Shown here: piece after piece, positions 7,595 to 16,075 of the stretch
Layout of the letters: each line of letters begins with the position of its first letter
Position numbering within the stretch: position 1 is the first letter of the stretch
Translations under genes and position numbers: made by a program
Assembly (NCBI GenBank): GCA_021805205.1
Contig: JAJZFV010000032.1
Location: 25,140 to 89,139, forward strand
Length of the DNA: 64,000 nucleotides
Source of the DNA: Actinomycetes bacterium
GTDB taxonomy: Bacteria > Actinomycetota > Acidimicrobiia > Acidimicrobiales > Acidimicrobiaceae
Direction of reading: 5' to 3'
The notes under the pieces: generated by a model
What the model saw: only the letters and a program-made list of their open reading frames with translations
The model's database searches: none
Told to the model about the DNA's origin: nothing

Positions 7595-9058
7595 TCACGC
7601 GGCCTGTCTCTCTCTTGTTATCCTTAGGATCTGCGAGTTTGCGAGCGATTCTTTAATTACCGGGATTGAATAGACCGCTACCCCTAGGGCGACAAAGGCT
7701 GCTGCTATATAGACGATGTAGCTGAACGGGGCAGTGGGAAATGGCACAAAGGTCTTATAGATGATGTAAAGAGTTATGACGACCCCGACACCCAAAATCA
7801 CAATTGGACTTTTTTGATCTCGATTTTTAGCGACGTAGACCAATGCTCCAATAAGGGTCATCAGATAGGCGATAAGGATTAGGTATGCACCAAATTGGAT
7901 TATCAACGCCGCGGCACGATTTGCAGTTGGTTCAAGTGCAAAGGCGGTGATTATCGCCAAACTAATTACCGAGACCAAGATCAGGGCTCCCTTGGGTGCC
8001 TTGGCTTTAGTCGTGGTCGATAGGAAACTAAGCGCTCTGCTCTTGGCTTTTCCTTCACGGGCGATTCCAAAGATAATTCGAACCGCGGCGTTGATGCACG
8101 CGAGCTGGGCCCCAAAGGCCGAAATTGTTCCTGCTAGGTTTACGATCTTGCCGACGGAGGTGTTCACATAGATATTTGCGATGTGAACCAAGGGCGCCGG
8201 ATCGTTGGCGAGAGCTTTGGTGGAAGCTAACGCTACGTAACTTACCCAAGTGAAGAAGATATAGATAAGACCCGATGCGACAAGGGACCCAACGATCGCT
8301 CGAGGGATTGCTTTAGATGAGTCTTTGGCCTCTTCTCCAAGGGTCGCCGCACCTTCAAAGCCAGAGAATTGGCCAAAGGCGGCAACGATTCCAAGGGCTA
8401 GCAGGGAAAAAGATGCTCCGGAGGGTGAGAATGAGTGGAAAGATATGCCGTGGTGGTGGTAGCCACCTTTGGCAAGTGCAATGATTCCAACGACGGTGAT
8501 TATGGCAACCGAAATTCCTTCACTAATGAAGATCACGATATTGGAAATTCCAATTGAAAGAAATGAGAAGGCGATCGCCAGAATAGCACCGACGATTGCG
8601 TAGATAAACCAGTATCCACCTACTCCGATCGATGCAAAGAAGGTCTGGGCGATCGATGCGGTAGAAGCAAAGACACCGGCAGCGAAGGTGATATAAACCC
8701 CAAGGAGTACCCACGCTGAGGTAAATCCATACCTCGGTCCAATAGCCGCGGCATTATATGCATAAACCGACGATGATGTATTGAACGACTTTGAAAAGAT
8801 CACAAAGGCGTATGCGACAAAGCTCATGGTAATTAGCGCCAATACTTGGGATAATGATCCAGGGTCACCCACAATGCTGGCGATAATGGCCGGACCAATT
8901 ATGACACCTGCGGTGGGTCCTTGGATCCCAACAGAAATTGCGAGTGTGCGTAGGTACTTCAAGGTTCCGACGGCTAGGGAGTCTTTCCCCGATTGTGCTT
9001 GTAATTCGCCTAAAACTCTCGATTCGAGGTCTTCGGTGCTCAACTTCGACTTGGCCAC
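7595..9058 (-). CDS. APC-family amino acid permease
   Basis: 487-aa polytopic membrane protein with about 12-14 hydrophobic segments. Amino-acid/polyamine/organocation features are the early GPTAGVIIGPA segment and the FGQFSGFEGAATLGEEAKD loop, which matches the FxGFExxxxxxEE signature of APC transporters, followed by PRAIVGS. It probably imports an amino acid or related amine by cation symport; the substrate cannot be read. A hydrophilic N-terminal tail of about 40 residues precedes the first helix. It lies 65 bp downstream of the CDP-alcohol phosphatidyltransferase gene on the same strand and might share its transcript. Confidence 0.85.
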   Translation of the reverse strand: MAKSKLSTEDLESRVLGELQAQSGKDSLAVGTLKYLRTLAISVGIQGPTAGVIIGPAIIASIVGDPGSLSQVLALITMSFVAYAFVIFSKSFNTSSSVYAYNAAAIGPRYGFTSAWVLLGVYITFAAGVFASTASIAQTFFASIGVGGYWFIYAIVGAILAIAFSFLSIGISNIVIFISEGISVAIITVVGIIALAKGGYHHHGISFHSFSPSGASFSLLALGIVAAFGQFSGFEGAATLGEEAKDSSKAIPRAIVGSLVASGLIYIFFTWVSYVALASTKALANDPAPLVHIANIYVNTSVGKIVNLAGTISAFGAQLACINAAVRIIFGIAREGKAKSRALSFLSTTTKAKAPKGALILVSVISLAIITAFALEPTANRAAALIIQFGAYLILIAYLMTLIGALVYVAKNRDQKSPIVILGVGVVITLYIIYKTFVPFPTAPFSYIVYIAAAFVALGVAVYSIPVIKESLANSQILRITRERQAA

Positions 9059-9123
9059 TTGATTCCTTTCGTGGTTGTCAACTGGAAAGAGGGATAAGGA
9101 TACGTCTGCTAGCTCATTGCTAT

Positions 9124-9825
9124 CTAGTTCATCTCGCTAGTCGTCTCTCTGCTTACTGCTGAGTCACGTTCGTTGCCACCGCAGCCTTCTCCAAAAGATT
9201 TTGGAGAAGCTTTAGCACTGAGTCGCTGAACGCCGATTGTTATTCGTTGAAGGGCTGTGATTGCAACCATTGCAATAAATACGTCGGTGGTGATCGCAGC
9301 GTATTGAGGCAAAGCCATAACTACGACATAGAAGATGATTGTCTCGCCACCCTCAGCCAATCCTCCAATGAATCGGATCGCCTTGGAGTTCCTCTCCGAT
9401 GTGACTTGAATCAGTCGGGCTCGACGCTCGGTTATAGACGAGAGGGCTAGAAGGGCAGTGCCAGAGACGTAGTAGGTTCCAAGAAGGATGATTGTTTCGA
9501 GTCGTAGGTTGGCATAACCGATTGCGATTCCAATCAGGAGGCCGCCGTAGATAGCAAAGTCAAAGACTATGTCGAGAAAGCCGCCGAGATCCGTCGGTGT
9601 GCTCTTTCGAGCGAGAACTCCATCGATACCGTCAATGATTCGATTGGCGAGCCAGAGGCCGAGCGCCAAGATATTGTGGCGCATTGAAATTGAGACGATC
9701 GATGCAATCCCAAAGCCAAAGCCAACTGCTGTTATCGCATTTGCTGGCACCCCAATGCGAAATAGAGGAGTCACTGCCCGCTCTAAGAGTGGGTTCAAAA
9801 TTTTTCGGGCTCGATTGTCAATCAT
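9124..9825 (-). CDS. CDP-alcohol phosphatidyltransferase family membrane protein
   Basis: Integral membrane enzyme of the family that joins a CDP-activated lipid or alcohol to an alcohol acceptor. The signature is present as IIDGIDGVLARKS followed by GGFLDIVFDF, giving the metal-binding Asp residues of the D-x2-DG-x2-AR...G-x3-D-x3-D motif with one residue fewer than usual between AR and G. About six hydrophobic helices follow. I prefer ATG 9825 (AGGTG at a six-base spacing, 8-bp overlap with the radical SAM stop); ATG 9867 would overlap by 50 bp. Coupling to a radical SAM protein suggests a modified lipid headgroup, but the product is unknown. The C-terminal tail is charged. Confidence 0.82.
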   Translation of the reverse strand: MIDNRARKILNPLLERAVTPLFRIGVPANAITAVGFGFGIASIVSISMRHNILALGLWLANRIIDGIDGVLARKSTPTDLGGFLDIVFDFAIYGGLLIGIAIGYANLRLETIILLGTYYVSGTALLALSSITERRARLIQVTSERNSKAIRFIGGLAEGGETIIFYVVVMALPQYAAITTDVFIAMVAITALQRITIGVQRLSAKASPKSFGEGCGGNERDSAVSRETTSEMN

Positions 9826-11284
9826 GAGTAGCACCTGACTTAGCCGCATTGGCATCTCTTCGCTCAAGGCGTCGTGGAAGAGGTAGTAGCTGGGAGAGGG
9901 CTATATTTTCATCTGGGTCTAAGACGCTATGCTGTACGCATGCCGGTACTACGCGGCCATCCTCAGGGTGGGCCATAGCGTAAAAACAGCCTCGGAGGCG
10001 CTCTTGGGTCTCTTTTATCGTTGGTTCTTCGGAGTCGATGCCCCGCTCCATTAGATCCCAGGCAACCTTTACATCTTCAGCGTTCATGAACCTATGCATG
10101 ACGAAGGTCATGGGAATGAAATTTTTTGTCGCTACGGCACGAATTACAGTCCAAGTTCCCCCCGACCTATGGATCTGACGACCTAGCCATGCGACGGCCT
10201 CTTTGACGGTTACGGGATGGGTTATTGCAACTCGAAGTAGTCGCGGCAGAAGATCCCAGATCTTGGAGTTGTAGTTGACCCCTCCGAGGTACTTGTAGAA
10301 GAGATCCCTGGCAAAGATATCTCTTGGGTCTTTTGAAGAGAGCACCGGCAGCCACTTGTCGTAGATGTAGAAGCCAAATGCAGTTCTGTTGCACCTTTCA
10401 TCGCCAGTCTGGAGGATCTTGTAGTCGAGGTTAGCTCCTGCACCCTTCTCCATCAATGCCCAGATGTTGTCGGGATCGAGGCTGGAGTAATCTTCCTTCC
10501 ATCTTTTGTCGTTTCCAACGAATGCGGCTGGCTGAAATGAGAACATGTTGTAGCCAGCCTTGATATTGTTCGCTAGCAGCTCCGGAATTCGATCTACATT
10601 CTTGGGAGTGACGGTCATGTTGTGGGCCAAGTAGTAGCGAATACCGTGTTCTTTTCGAAGTCGCTTGAACTTGTCGGCAAACTCGGCTCGGTAGGGATCC
10701 AGTGACCTTTCATCCTTTGGAACAACGATTCCCTTGCGCCCTCTCATGGTGGTGTCAAAGTGGCCAGCAAATGAAATCCGCTTCAGGCGTACCTTGCCTG
10801 AAGCATCGAGTACCAACTTCTCTAAGTAGTCGTAGTCGAAGTCGCCGTGGGTAAAGCTCATTGGCTCGCGGCCGTAGGATCGCATTATCTGTAGGGCTTT
10901 AGCGTGGTCATCTGGCTCTAAAAGGGAGACTTCGCCTCCGATGAGTTGGATATGGGCCTTGGGTCCACGATTTTTACGAAGAAACGAGAGCTGCCTTTCA
11001 ATCTCGGTCGTTGTGTGTTGCCCGTCTACCCGAACGAAGTTTGCGTCCTTGGAGTGGTAGCACGGGGTGCAGGCAAAGTTGCATCTTGGAAAGACGCCGT
11101 GGGTACCTTCGCACCCTACGGCGTGGCGCCCCAGTACCTGGGAGTCTGTTTTGAGGTGCTCGGGAAGGCTCTCCCATCTCTGGTCCATGTATTGGCGGAC
11201 TTCGGGGTCTACCGGTTGAGTTAGCTGGTCGAGCTTACCCACTAGTTTCTTTGCTAATCCATTAGCTCTGGCTGATATCTTCAT
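9818..11284 (-). CDS. Radical SAM protein, unknown function
   Basis: A radical SAM enzyme with the 4Fe-4S motif CNFACTPC (C-x3-C-x2-C; Cys 86, 90 and 93 counted from GTG 11338) followed by Y. The canonical barrel continues with IQLIGGEVSLLEPDD, like the GGE motif that contacts SAM. The C-terminal half (after about residue 320) has scattered Cys (DERCNR, RGCFYAM, VPACVQH) that could bind an auxiliary cluster, but no clear SPASM pattern. I chose ATG 11284 (AAGGGGAG just upstream, no overlap); GTG 11338 would overlap the preceding gene by 28 bp and lacks a good ribosome site. I do not recognise a named subfamily. Confidence 0.82.
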   Translation of the reverse strand: MKISARANGLAKKLVGKLDQLTQPVDPEVRQYMDQRWESLPEHLKTDSQVLGRHAVGCEGTHGVFPRCNFACTPCYHSKDANFVRVDGQHTTTEIERQLSFLRKNRGPKAHIQLIGGEVSLLEPDDHAKALQIMRSYGREPMSFTHGDFDYDYLEKLVLDASGKVRLKRISFAGHFDTTMRGRKGIVVPKDERSLDPYRAEFADKFKRLRKEHGIRYYLAHNMTVTPKNVDRIPELLANNIKAGYNMFSFQPAAFVGNDKRWKEDYSSLDPDNIWALMEKGAGANLDYKILQTGDERCNRTAFGFYIYDKWLPVLSSKDPRDIFARDLFYKYLGGVNYNSKIWDLLPRLLRVAITHPVTVKEAVAWLGRQIHRSGGTWTVIRAVATKNFIPMTFVMHRFMNAEDVKVAWDLMERGIDSEEPTIKETQERLRGCFYAMAHPEDGRVVPACVQHSVLDPDENIALSQLLPLPRRLERRDANAAKSGATHD

Positions 11285-11310
11285 CTTCTCCCCTTGCACT
11301 ATCTTTCTGA

Positions 11311-12690
11311 CTAAAACTTCGTTTGAAAAGGTCTCCACCCCTCACCGTCGACCTTTATGAAAAAGCGAGAGATTGCGCTCCTAAGGGGGGTAGAGAAGGT
11401 GGGGTAGGCAAAGACGGTAAAGACCGCCCTCGCAAGTGGAGTCTTTAGCGCTATCAGCATTGAGATCTGATTAATTACTTCACCGGCTCGCGGCGATACA
11501 ACAGTTGCACCTACGATTCTCCCTCCCAAGAGGAAGCCGGTAAATCGCCTTGGCGCTGCGATCAATTTGATATATCCATCGGTGGACTTGGCAACGATAT
11601 CACGATCCGACTTAGTTAGATCGAACTCCACGACTCGTAATTTTTCAGGGTTTGATACCGATTCACCATTCTCGATAATCCCGATAGAGGCGACCTCGGG
11701 TTCGAGGTAGGTAACGTGAGGGATCTTTGCCGGATTGAAGTGTCGCTTTACGAGTGGAACGAAGAGGTTTTGAACCGCGATCCTTCCTTGCTCGTCTGCG
11801 GCGTGGGTAAATGGAGACAGGCCATTTACGTCTCCAATCGCGGCTATGCGTTTGTTGGAGGTAACCAACCGATCGTCGACTTGGATCGATCCCTTGGGGT
11901 TGATGGTAACGCCAGCAGCTTCTAAATTGAGGTTGGTGCTACGTGGCCGACGGCCAGTTGCAATGATCACCGTGTCAAAAATGACGCTCTCGCCATTTGA
12001 GAGGTGGGCGACGGAACCTAGTTCAGTTTCTGCTTCGAAGTTAGTGACTTTAGCGCCGGTTTTGACCGACACCCCCGCCGCTCTCAAGTGAGAGCTAGCA
12101 ATCTCCGATGCCCGCTCCTCTTCCACGGGAAGAAGGCGCGATGCAAATTCAACTATTGTCACGTTGGAGCCGAAACCGCGAAGTGCGGTCGCCAATTCGC
12201 ATCCGATAGCTCCTCCTCCGATTATCAAGGTTCGCTTAGGTACGACTTCAAGATCAAAGACTGTCTCATTTGTTAGATACGCTATCGAATCTAAGCCTTC
12301 GATGGGAAGTACCTTTGGGTAAGCCCCAGTTGCGATTACGAAACGTTTGGCGCCGTAGATCTTGGCGCCAACGGTAATTCTTGTGCCATCTATAAATTTT
12401 GCACGATCTCGGAGTACATCGATTCCTTCGCGGACTAGCACCTCTTCATCTTCGTTGGCGGATATTCCAGCTATTGCAGCCCGCATGTGTTTGATGGCGT
12501 CGGAGAAACTGTCACCCCGTTTGGCACCCTCTAACAGAGCCTTTGATGGAACGCAGCCGAAAAAGGTACAGTCGCCCCCCAATGGACCCTCTGAGACTAA
12601 AAGTACCCTTCTTTTTCCTCTTATACCGGCCCGAGCAGCACTAAGGCCAGCCGCTCCACCCCCAACTACGATTAAGTCGTACTCTGTCAT
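11311..12690 (-). CDS. FAD-dependent pyridine nucleotide-disulphide oxidoreductase (MerA/Lpd-like)
   Basis: 459-aa class I flavin disulphide reductase. An N-terminal FAD loop VVGGGAAGLSAA is followed by the redox disulphide GGDCTFFGCVPSK (C41/C46), an NAD(P) loop IIGGGAIGCELA, ATGRRPRS, the second FAD block AAIGDVNG, and a dimerisation domain. The His-Glu pair that lipoamide and glutathione reductases use at the C-terminus is missing: the sequence there is FAYPTFSTPL. It also lacks the C-terminal Cys pair of mercuric reductase, so neither name is safe. It is the first gene of the trio with the radical SAM and CDP-alcohol transferase genes and may supply electrons to the radical SAM step (inference). 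Confidence 0.82.
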   Translation of the reverse strand: MTEYDLIVVGGGAAGLSAARAGIRGKRRVLLVSEGPLGGDCTFFGCVPSKALLEGAKRGDSFSDAIKHMRAAIAGISANEDEEVLVREGIDVLRDRAKFIDGTRITVGAKIYGAKRFVIATGAYPKVLPIEGLDSIAYLTNETVFDLEVVPKRTLIIGGGAIGCELATALRGFGSNVTIVEFASRLLPVEEERASEIASSHLRAAGVSVKTGAKVTNFEAETELGSVAHLSNGESVIFDTVIIATGRRPRSTNLNLEAAGVTINPKGSIQVDDRLVTSNKRIAAIGDVNGLSPFTHAADEQGRIAVQNLFVPLVKRHFNPAKIPHVTYLEPEVASIGIIENGESVSNPEKLRVVEFDLTKSDRDIVAKSTDGYIKLIAAPRRFTGFLLGGRIVGATVVSPRAGEVINQISMLIALKTPLARAVFTVFAYPTFSTPLRSAISRFFIKVDGEGWRPFQTKF

Positions 12691-13126
12691 TGTCCCGCCT
12701 AGATCCCCTTGCAGATCAAAGTTTCTTCGATTCCGAAAATCGCTTCGGACGTATCTATCTCGACTTTTTTATAAATTCAATAGGTCTGATGGAATGAGTG
12801 AGGACTTTATTTGAGCTCACGTTTCGAGGCTTGATCTGCTTTTTGCTCGTTTAATTGTGCTCAAAGGCCATCTTCCAATCTGCCTACTACTAGACAGATA
12901 AGCTCTTCACCTGCCTTGGCTTGCGATCTTTATCTCGGACCTTTGGTCCGTGAGGCGATCGCAATATGGGTGAACTATACCAGATGTGCTCTTCGTCATT
13001 TAGTTTGATGGCAAAAGAGGAGAGGTGCGAAGTCCATATAGAGATCCAACTTTCACAATTCCAACGAACTGAGTCGAATTTGCGATAACGTAGCAATTAG
13101 AGCAAAGCAAGAAGGTAAGGGGATTA
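12691..13126. other. Divergent intergenic region with nested inverted repeat
   Basis: 435 bp between the oxidoreductase gene and the serine hydrolase gene. No gene is supported; a minus-strand ORF at 12890-13096 is without features. GCGATC (12923-12928) pairs with GATCGC (12956-12961) around an inner hairpin CGGACC-TTT-GGTCCG (12936-12950). This could be an RNA element or a binding site, but I recognise no riboswitch class. Both flanking promoters must lie here. Confidence 0.45.
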
Positions 13127-14314
13127 ATGTCTTTTGACGATGCAAAGCTAAATCGAATAAAGAGCCATTTAGATAGTTATGTCACCGATGAGAAGATCTC
13201 CGGCTACGACATTGAGTTGACGTCGCCGACGGGATCGATCTATCGGGCAATGAATGGCTACTCACGACGTGAATCACAGCAAGATACCGATGAGAATACG
13301 ATCTATCGGATCTACTCAATGACCAAGCCGATCACATCGATTGCGGCGATGATCCTCTACGAGCGTGGTTACTTTGATTTGAACGATCCAATCGATGCTT
13401 TCATACCGAGCTTCGGATCACCAACGGTATATGTTTCGGGTGCGGCTACCGCTCCAGCTGTAAGGCCCGCAACTTCCAAGATAAAGGTGTGGCATCTTTT
13501 GACGCACACGTCTGGACTAACATATGGTTTTCTTCACGCCCATCCCACCGATGAGATCTATAGAATCAACGGCTTTGATCTATCGTGGCCCGAGGACAAA
13601 GGCCCATCTGAGTTGATTGACTCCGTTGCTGCTTTGCCACTTGTTGCAGATCCCGGTACCATCTGGAACTATTCGATGTCTACCGATGTTTTGGGTCGTT
13701 TGATCGAGGTCGCAACGGGTAAGAAGCTGGGTGAATTCTTCCAGGAGGAGATCTTTGAACCCCTTGGAATGACTAGTTCATCCTTCGAAGTTGATCCAGC
13801 TAAGCGCAGTGATCTCTCGCAACTGTACTTCTCAATTGGCGGGGGTAAGATCGTGCCAGTTGGAGATCTGGAAGGTGGATCCAGGAATGGCTTTCACTCT
13901 GGCGGTGGTGGCCTCTATTCGACTACCGATGACTACGTTAAGTTCTCCCGCTTTTTACTTAACCGGGGAAAGGTTGGAAGCGAGAGAATCTTGTCTCCAA
14001 GAACTTTCGATACCATGGTAACCAGCCACCTTCCCAAAGGTCACGACCTTAGCACCTTTGGTCGACCGATCTTTGCCGAATCTGATTTCGAAGGGGTAGG
14101 CTTCGGCCTTGGTTTCTCGGTCGTTGAAGACCCAACCGCTGGAAAGACATTGGCGTCAACAGGTACCTTTGGGTGGGGTGGGATGGCATCAACTGCTCTC
14201 TCGGTCGATCCGGTAGAGGAGTTCGCAATGGTCTTTATGACCCAAGTGGTACCCTCCTCGACCTATCCAGTGCGCAAGGAACTTACGAGGCTCATCTATA
14301 CCTCGATGATTTAG
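13127..14314 (+). CDS. Serine hydrolase, beta-lactamase / family VIII esterase fold
   Basis: 395-aa class C beta-lactamase-like protein. The catalytic S-x-x-K is SMTK (S64, K67) in IYRIYSMTKPIT. The second element is WNYSMSTDVLG, giving the Tyr of the YxN-type motif with M in place of N. The third element is HSGGGGLYST, in place of KTG. This combination is typical of family VIII carboxylesterases and related hydrolases rather than true beta-lactamases. No signal peptide is visible, so it is probably cytoplasmic. The ATG start follows AAGGTAAGGGG. A GC-rich hairpin at 14343-14375 lies just after the stop. Natural substrate unknown. Confidence 0.83.
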   Translation: MSFDDAKLNRIKSHLDSYVTDEKISGYDIELTSPTGSIYRAMNGYSRRESQQDTDENTIYRIYSMTKPITSIAAMILYERGYFDLNDPIDAFIPSFGSPTVYVSGAATAPAVRPATSKIKVWHLLTHTSGLTYGFLHAHPTDEIYRINGFDLSWPEDKGPSELIDSVAALPLVADPGTIWNYSMSTDVLGRLIEVATGKKLGEFFQEEIFEPLGMTSSSFEVDPAKRSDLSQLYFSIGGGKIVPVGDLEGGSRNGFHSGGGGLYSTTDDYVKFSRFLLNRGKVGSERILSPRTFDTMVTSHLPKGHDLSTFGRPIFAESDFEGVGFGLGFSVVEDPTAGKTLASTGTFGWGGMASTALSVDPVEEFAMVFMTQVVPSSTYPVRKELTRLIYTSMI

Positions 14315-14342
14315 GTCATTTCGAGCCCCAAGTTATAAAGAG

Positions 14343-14375
14343 ATAGAGGGGGCCCGGAATTGGAGCCCCCTCTAT
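14343..14375. terminator. Bidirectional terminator-like hairpin
   Basis: ATAGAGGGGGC (14343-14353) pairs perfectly with GCCCCCTCTAT (14365-14375) across an 11-nt loop. It lies between the convergent serine hydrolase and GH1 genes and can serve both strands. T-rich sequence after it is weak on the plus strand and somewhat better on the minus strand. Confidence 0.65.
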
Positions 14376-14435
14376 TGATCTTGTTCGACCGAGATCTGAA
14401 AGATCTACCTCATATTCGCACTCCAGGGGCTTTAC

Positions 14436-15857
14436 TCATCTTGCCTTGGAGGCTGCGATTATCTCTTTGTAACGGTGAAAGCTCTTCTTTGGAATCCGTC
14501 GCTGAGTCTCGTAGTCAACCCAAACTATTCCAAATCGCCTCGAATAGCCATAGGCCCACTCGAAGTTGTCGAGGAGGCTCCAGACGAAGTATCCCGCTAC
14601 ATCTACTCCCTTGTCGATAGCGTTAGAAAGGGCAGTAATGTGGGACTCCAAGTACTCCACTCGGTCGTCGTCTAAGACTTCTCCACTTGGGTTGACGTAA
14701 TCGTGAGAGGCGCAACCATTCTCGGTGATCATGATAGGTAGCTCAGAATATTCATCGTGAATACGAACCAGCAACTCGGTTAGTGCACCAGCTTCTATCT
14801 CCCAATCCATTGCAGTTCGCTTGACTCCCATTCGGTGAACTCCGGCAGAGTCAAAGTCGGCATCGATAAGGTTTGGTTGACGCGAGGTATCGACATAAAG
14901 GCCATTTGCCCTCGCCTTGTCGATATTTTGACGGGAGGTCACGATAGAAGGAAAATAGAAGTTGACTCCCAGAAAGTCGATCTCTTGTCCGATTATGTCA
15001 AGGTCGTCGGAGGTAGCTTCTTCGATTGTGCCTCCGTAGTGGGAGACTAGGTCCGAGGGGTAGCTCTTTTTGAAGATGGGATCGAGGAAGATTCGGTTCA
15101 AATTTCCATCGACCATTCGTGCAACGTCGACGTCAGCTTGGTCTTGACTCGCCGGTCTGACAACCGAGAGGTTTAAGGTAATACCGATCTGAGCATCAGC
15201 TACGGTTCGCATCTTTTGTAGTGCCAAGCCATGGCCAAGTAGGAGATGGTGGGTGGCTGAGACCGCTGCATTGAGATCTCTCTCACCTGGCGCATGGACC
15301 CCCACCGCATATCCTAGCCAAGCCGAACACCAGGGTTCGTTTAGAGTTATCCAATGCGAAACCCTATCGCAAAGCGCCTCAGTAACGATTCCTGCGTAAT
15401 CTGCGAAGCGGTACGAGGTATCACGTGCGGTCCACCCGCCTCTATCTTGGAGGCTCTGCGGTAGATCCCAGTGGTAGATGGTCGGAACCGGGGTAATGTT
15501 ACGTTCAAGGAGTCCATCTACCAAGCGACTGTAAAAGTCGATCCCCTCTTGGTTTGGTTGCCCGGATCCATCTGGTTGGATTCTTGGCCAAGCTATTGAA
15601 AAGCGATAGGTCGATACCCCTAGTTCTGCTAAGAGGTCTAAGTCCTGAACGTAGCGATGGTAGTGATCGCATGCCATTTCACCGGTGTCACCGTTGGTTA
15701 CTTTGCCTGGTGATTTAGAGAAGGTATCCCAAATCGATACGCCGCGACCTCCTTCTGTCACCGCCCCCTCAATCTGGTACGACGCCGTAGCTGTACCCCA
15801 TAAAAAGTCCCGCCCGAAGTTACCAAGCTCGAGATCTGCCATATTGCCCCAATCCAT
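14436..15857 (-). CDS. GH1 beta-glucosidase
   Basis: 473-aa family 1 glycoside hydrolase that cleaves terminal beta-glucosyl (possibly beta-galactosyl) units from cello-oligosaccharides or aryl glucosides in the cytoplasm. Conserved GH1 elements are FLWGTATASYQIEGA near the N-terminus, YRFSIAWPRI, acid/base E174 in ITLNEPW, nucleophile E379 in IMITENG, and the substrate-binding SLLDNFEWAYGYS. Full family length, no signal peptide. ATG 15857 and ATG 15842 are both possible starts. It diverges from the LacI regulator, and an operator overlaps its promoter. The adjacent ABC importer probably supplies its substrate. Confidence 0.9.
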   Translation of the reverse strand: MDWGNMADLELGNFGRDFLWGTATASYQIEGAVTEGGRGVSIWDTFSKSPGKVTNGDTGEMACDHYHRYVQDLDLLAELGVSTYRFSIAWPRIQPDGSGQPNQEGIDFYSRLVDGLLERNITPVPTIYHWDLPQSLQDRGGWTARDTSYRFADYAGIVTEALCDRVSHWITLNEPWCSAWLGYAVGVHAPGERDLNAAVSATHHLLLGHGLALQKMRTVADAQIGITLNLSVVRPASQDQADVDVARMVDGNLNRIFLDPIFKKSYPSDLVSHYGGTIEEATSDDLDIIGQEIDFLGVNFYFPSIVTSRQNIDKARANGLYVDTSRQPNLIDADFDSAGVHRMGVKRTAMDWEIEAGALTELLVRIHDEYSELPIMITENGCASHDYVNPSGEVLDDDRVEYLESHITALSNAIDKGVDVAGYFVWSLLDNFEWAYGYSRRFGIVWVDYETQRRIPKKSFHRYKEIIAASKAR

Positions 15858-15878
15858 CTCAGAGAAGTATTTACATAT

Positions 15879-15907
15879 AACATATAGGATCGTGTAAGCG
15901 CTTTCAA
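15879..15907 (-). promoter_or_regulatory. GH1 promoter overlapped by LacI-type operator
   Basis: On the minus strand: -35 TTGAAA (plus 15902-15907), 17-bp spacer, -10 TATGTT (plus 15879-15884). The operator TGTAAGCGCTTTCA (15893-15906) covers the -35 box and part of the spacer, so bound repressor would exclude polymerase. Confidence 0.7.
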
Positions 15908-15936
15908 GAAAATATTACGTTTTTCTTGCTATTTGA

Positions 15937-15982
15937 TTGACATTATGTTAACTCTCTGCTACATTTACTGAAAGCGCTTACA
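15937..15982 (+). promoter_or_regulatory. lacI/ABC-operon promoter with LacI-type operator
   Basis: Consensus -35 TTGACA (15937-15942), 17-bp spacer, -10 TACATT (15960-15965). The operator TGAAAGCGCTTACA (15969-15982) lies over the expected start point. It is the exact reverse complement of the operator at 15893-15906, so the two sites form a mirrored pair 76 bp apart centre to centre. This suggests autoregulation and joint control of both divergent units, possibly with looping. Confidence 0.75.
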
Positions 15983-16075
15983 AGCAAATGTTTTGTTTTT
16001 AAATAAATTCAAGCAAAACCGGTCTTAGTCAGAGGCGTCGCATTGGGGAATGCAAAGTTGTGGGAGGGGGTGCAG

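Noticed and set aside
11311..12690. Calling the flavoprotein mercuric reductase or lipoamide dehydrogenase
   Set aside because: It lacks the C-terminal Cys pair of the former and the His-Glu pair of the latter.
13127..14314. Calling the serine hydrolase a beta-lactamase resistance gene
   Set aside because: No signal peptide, no KTG motif and a changed YxN motif point to a family VIII esterase-like enzyme.
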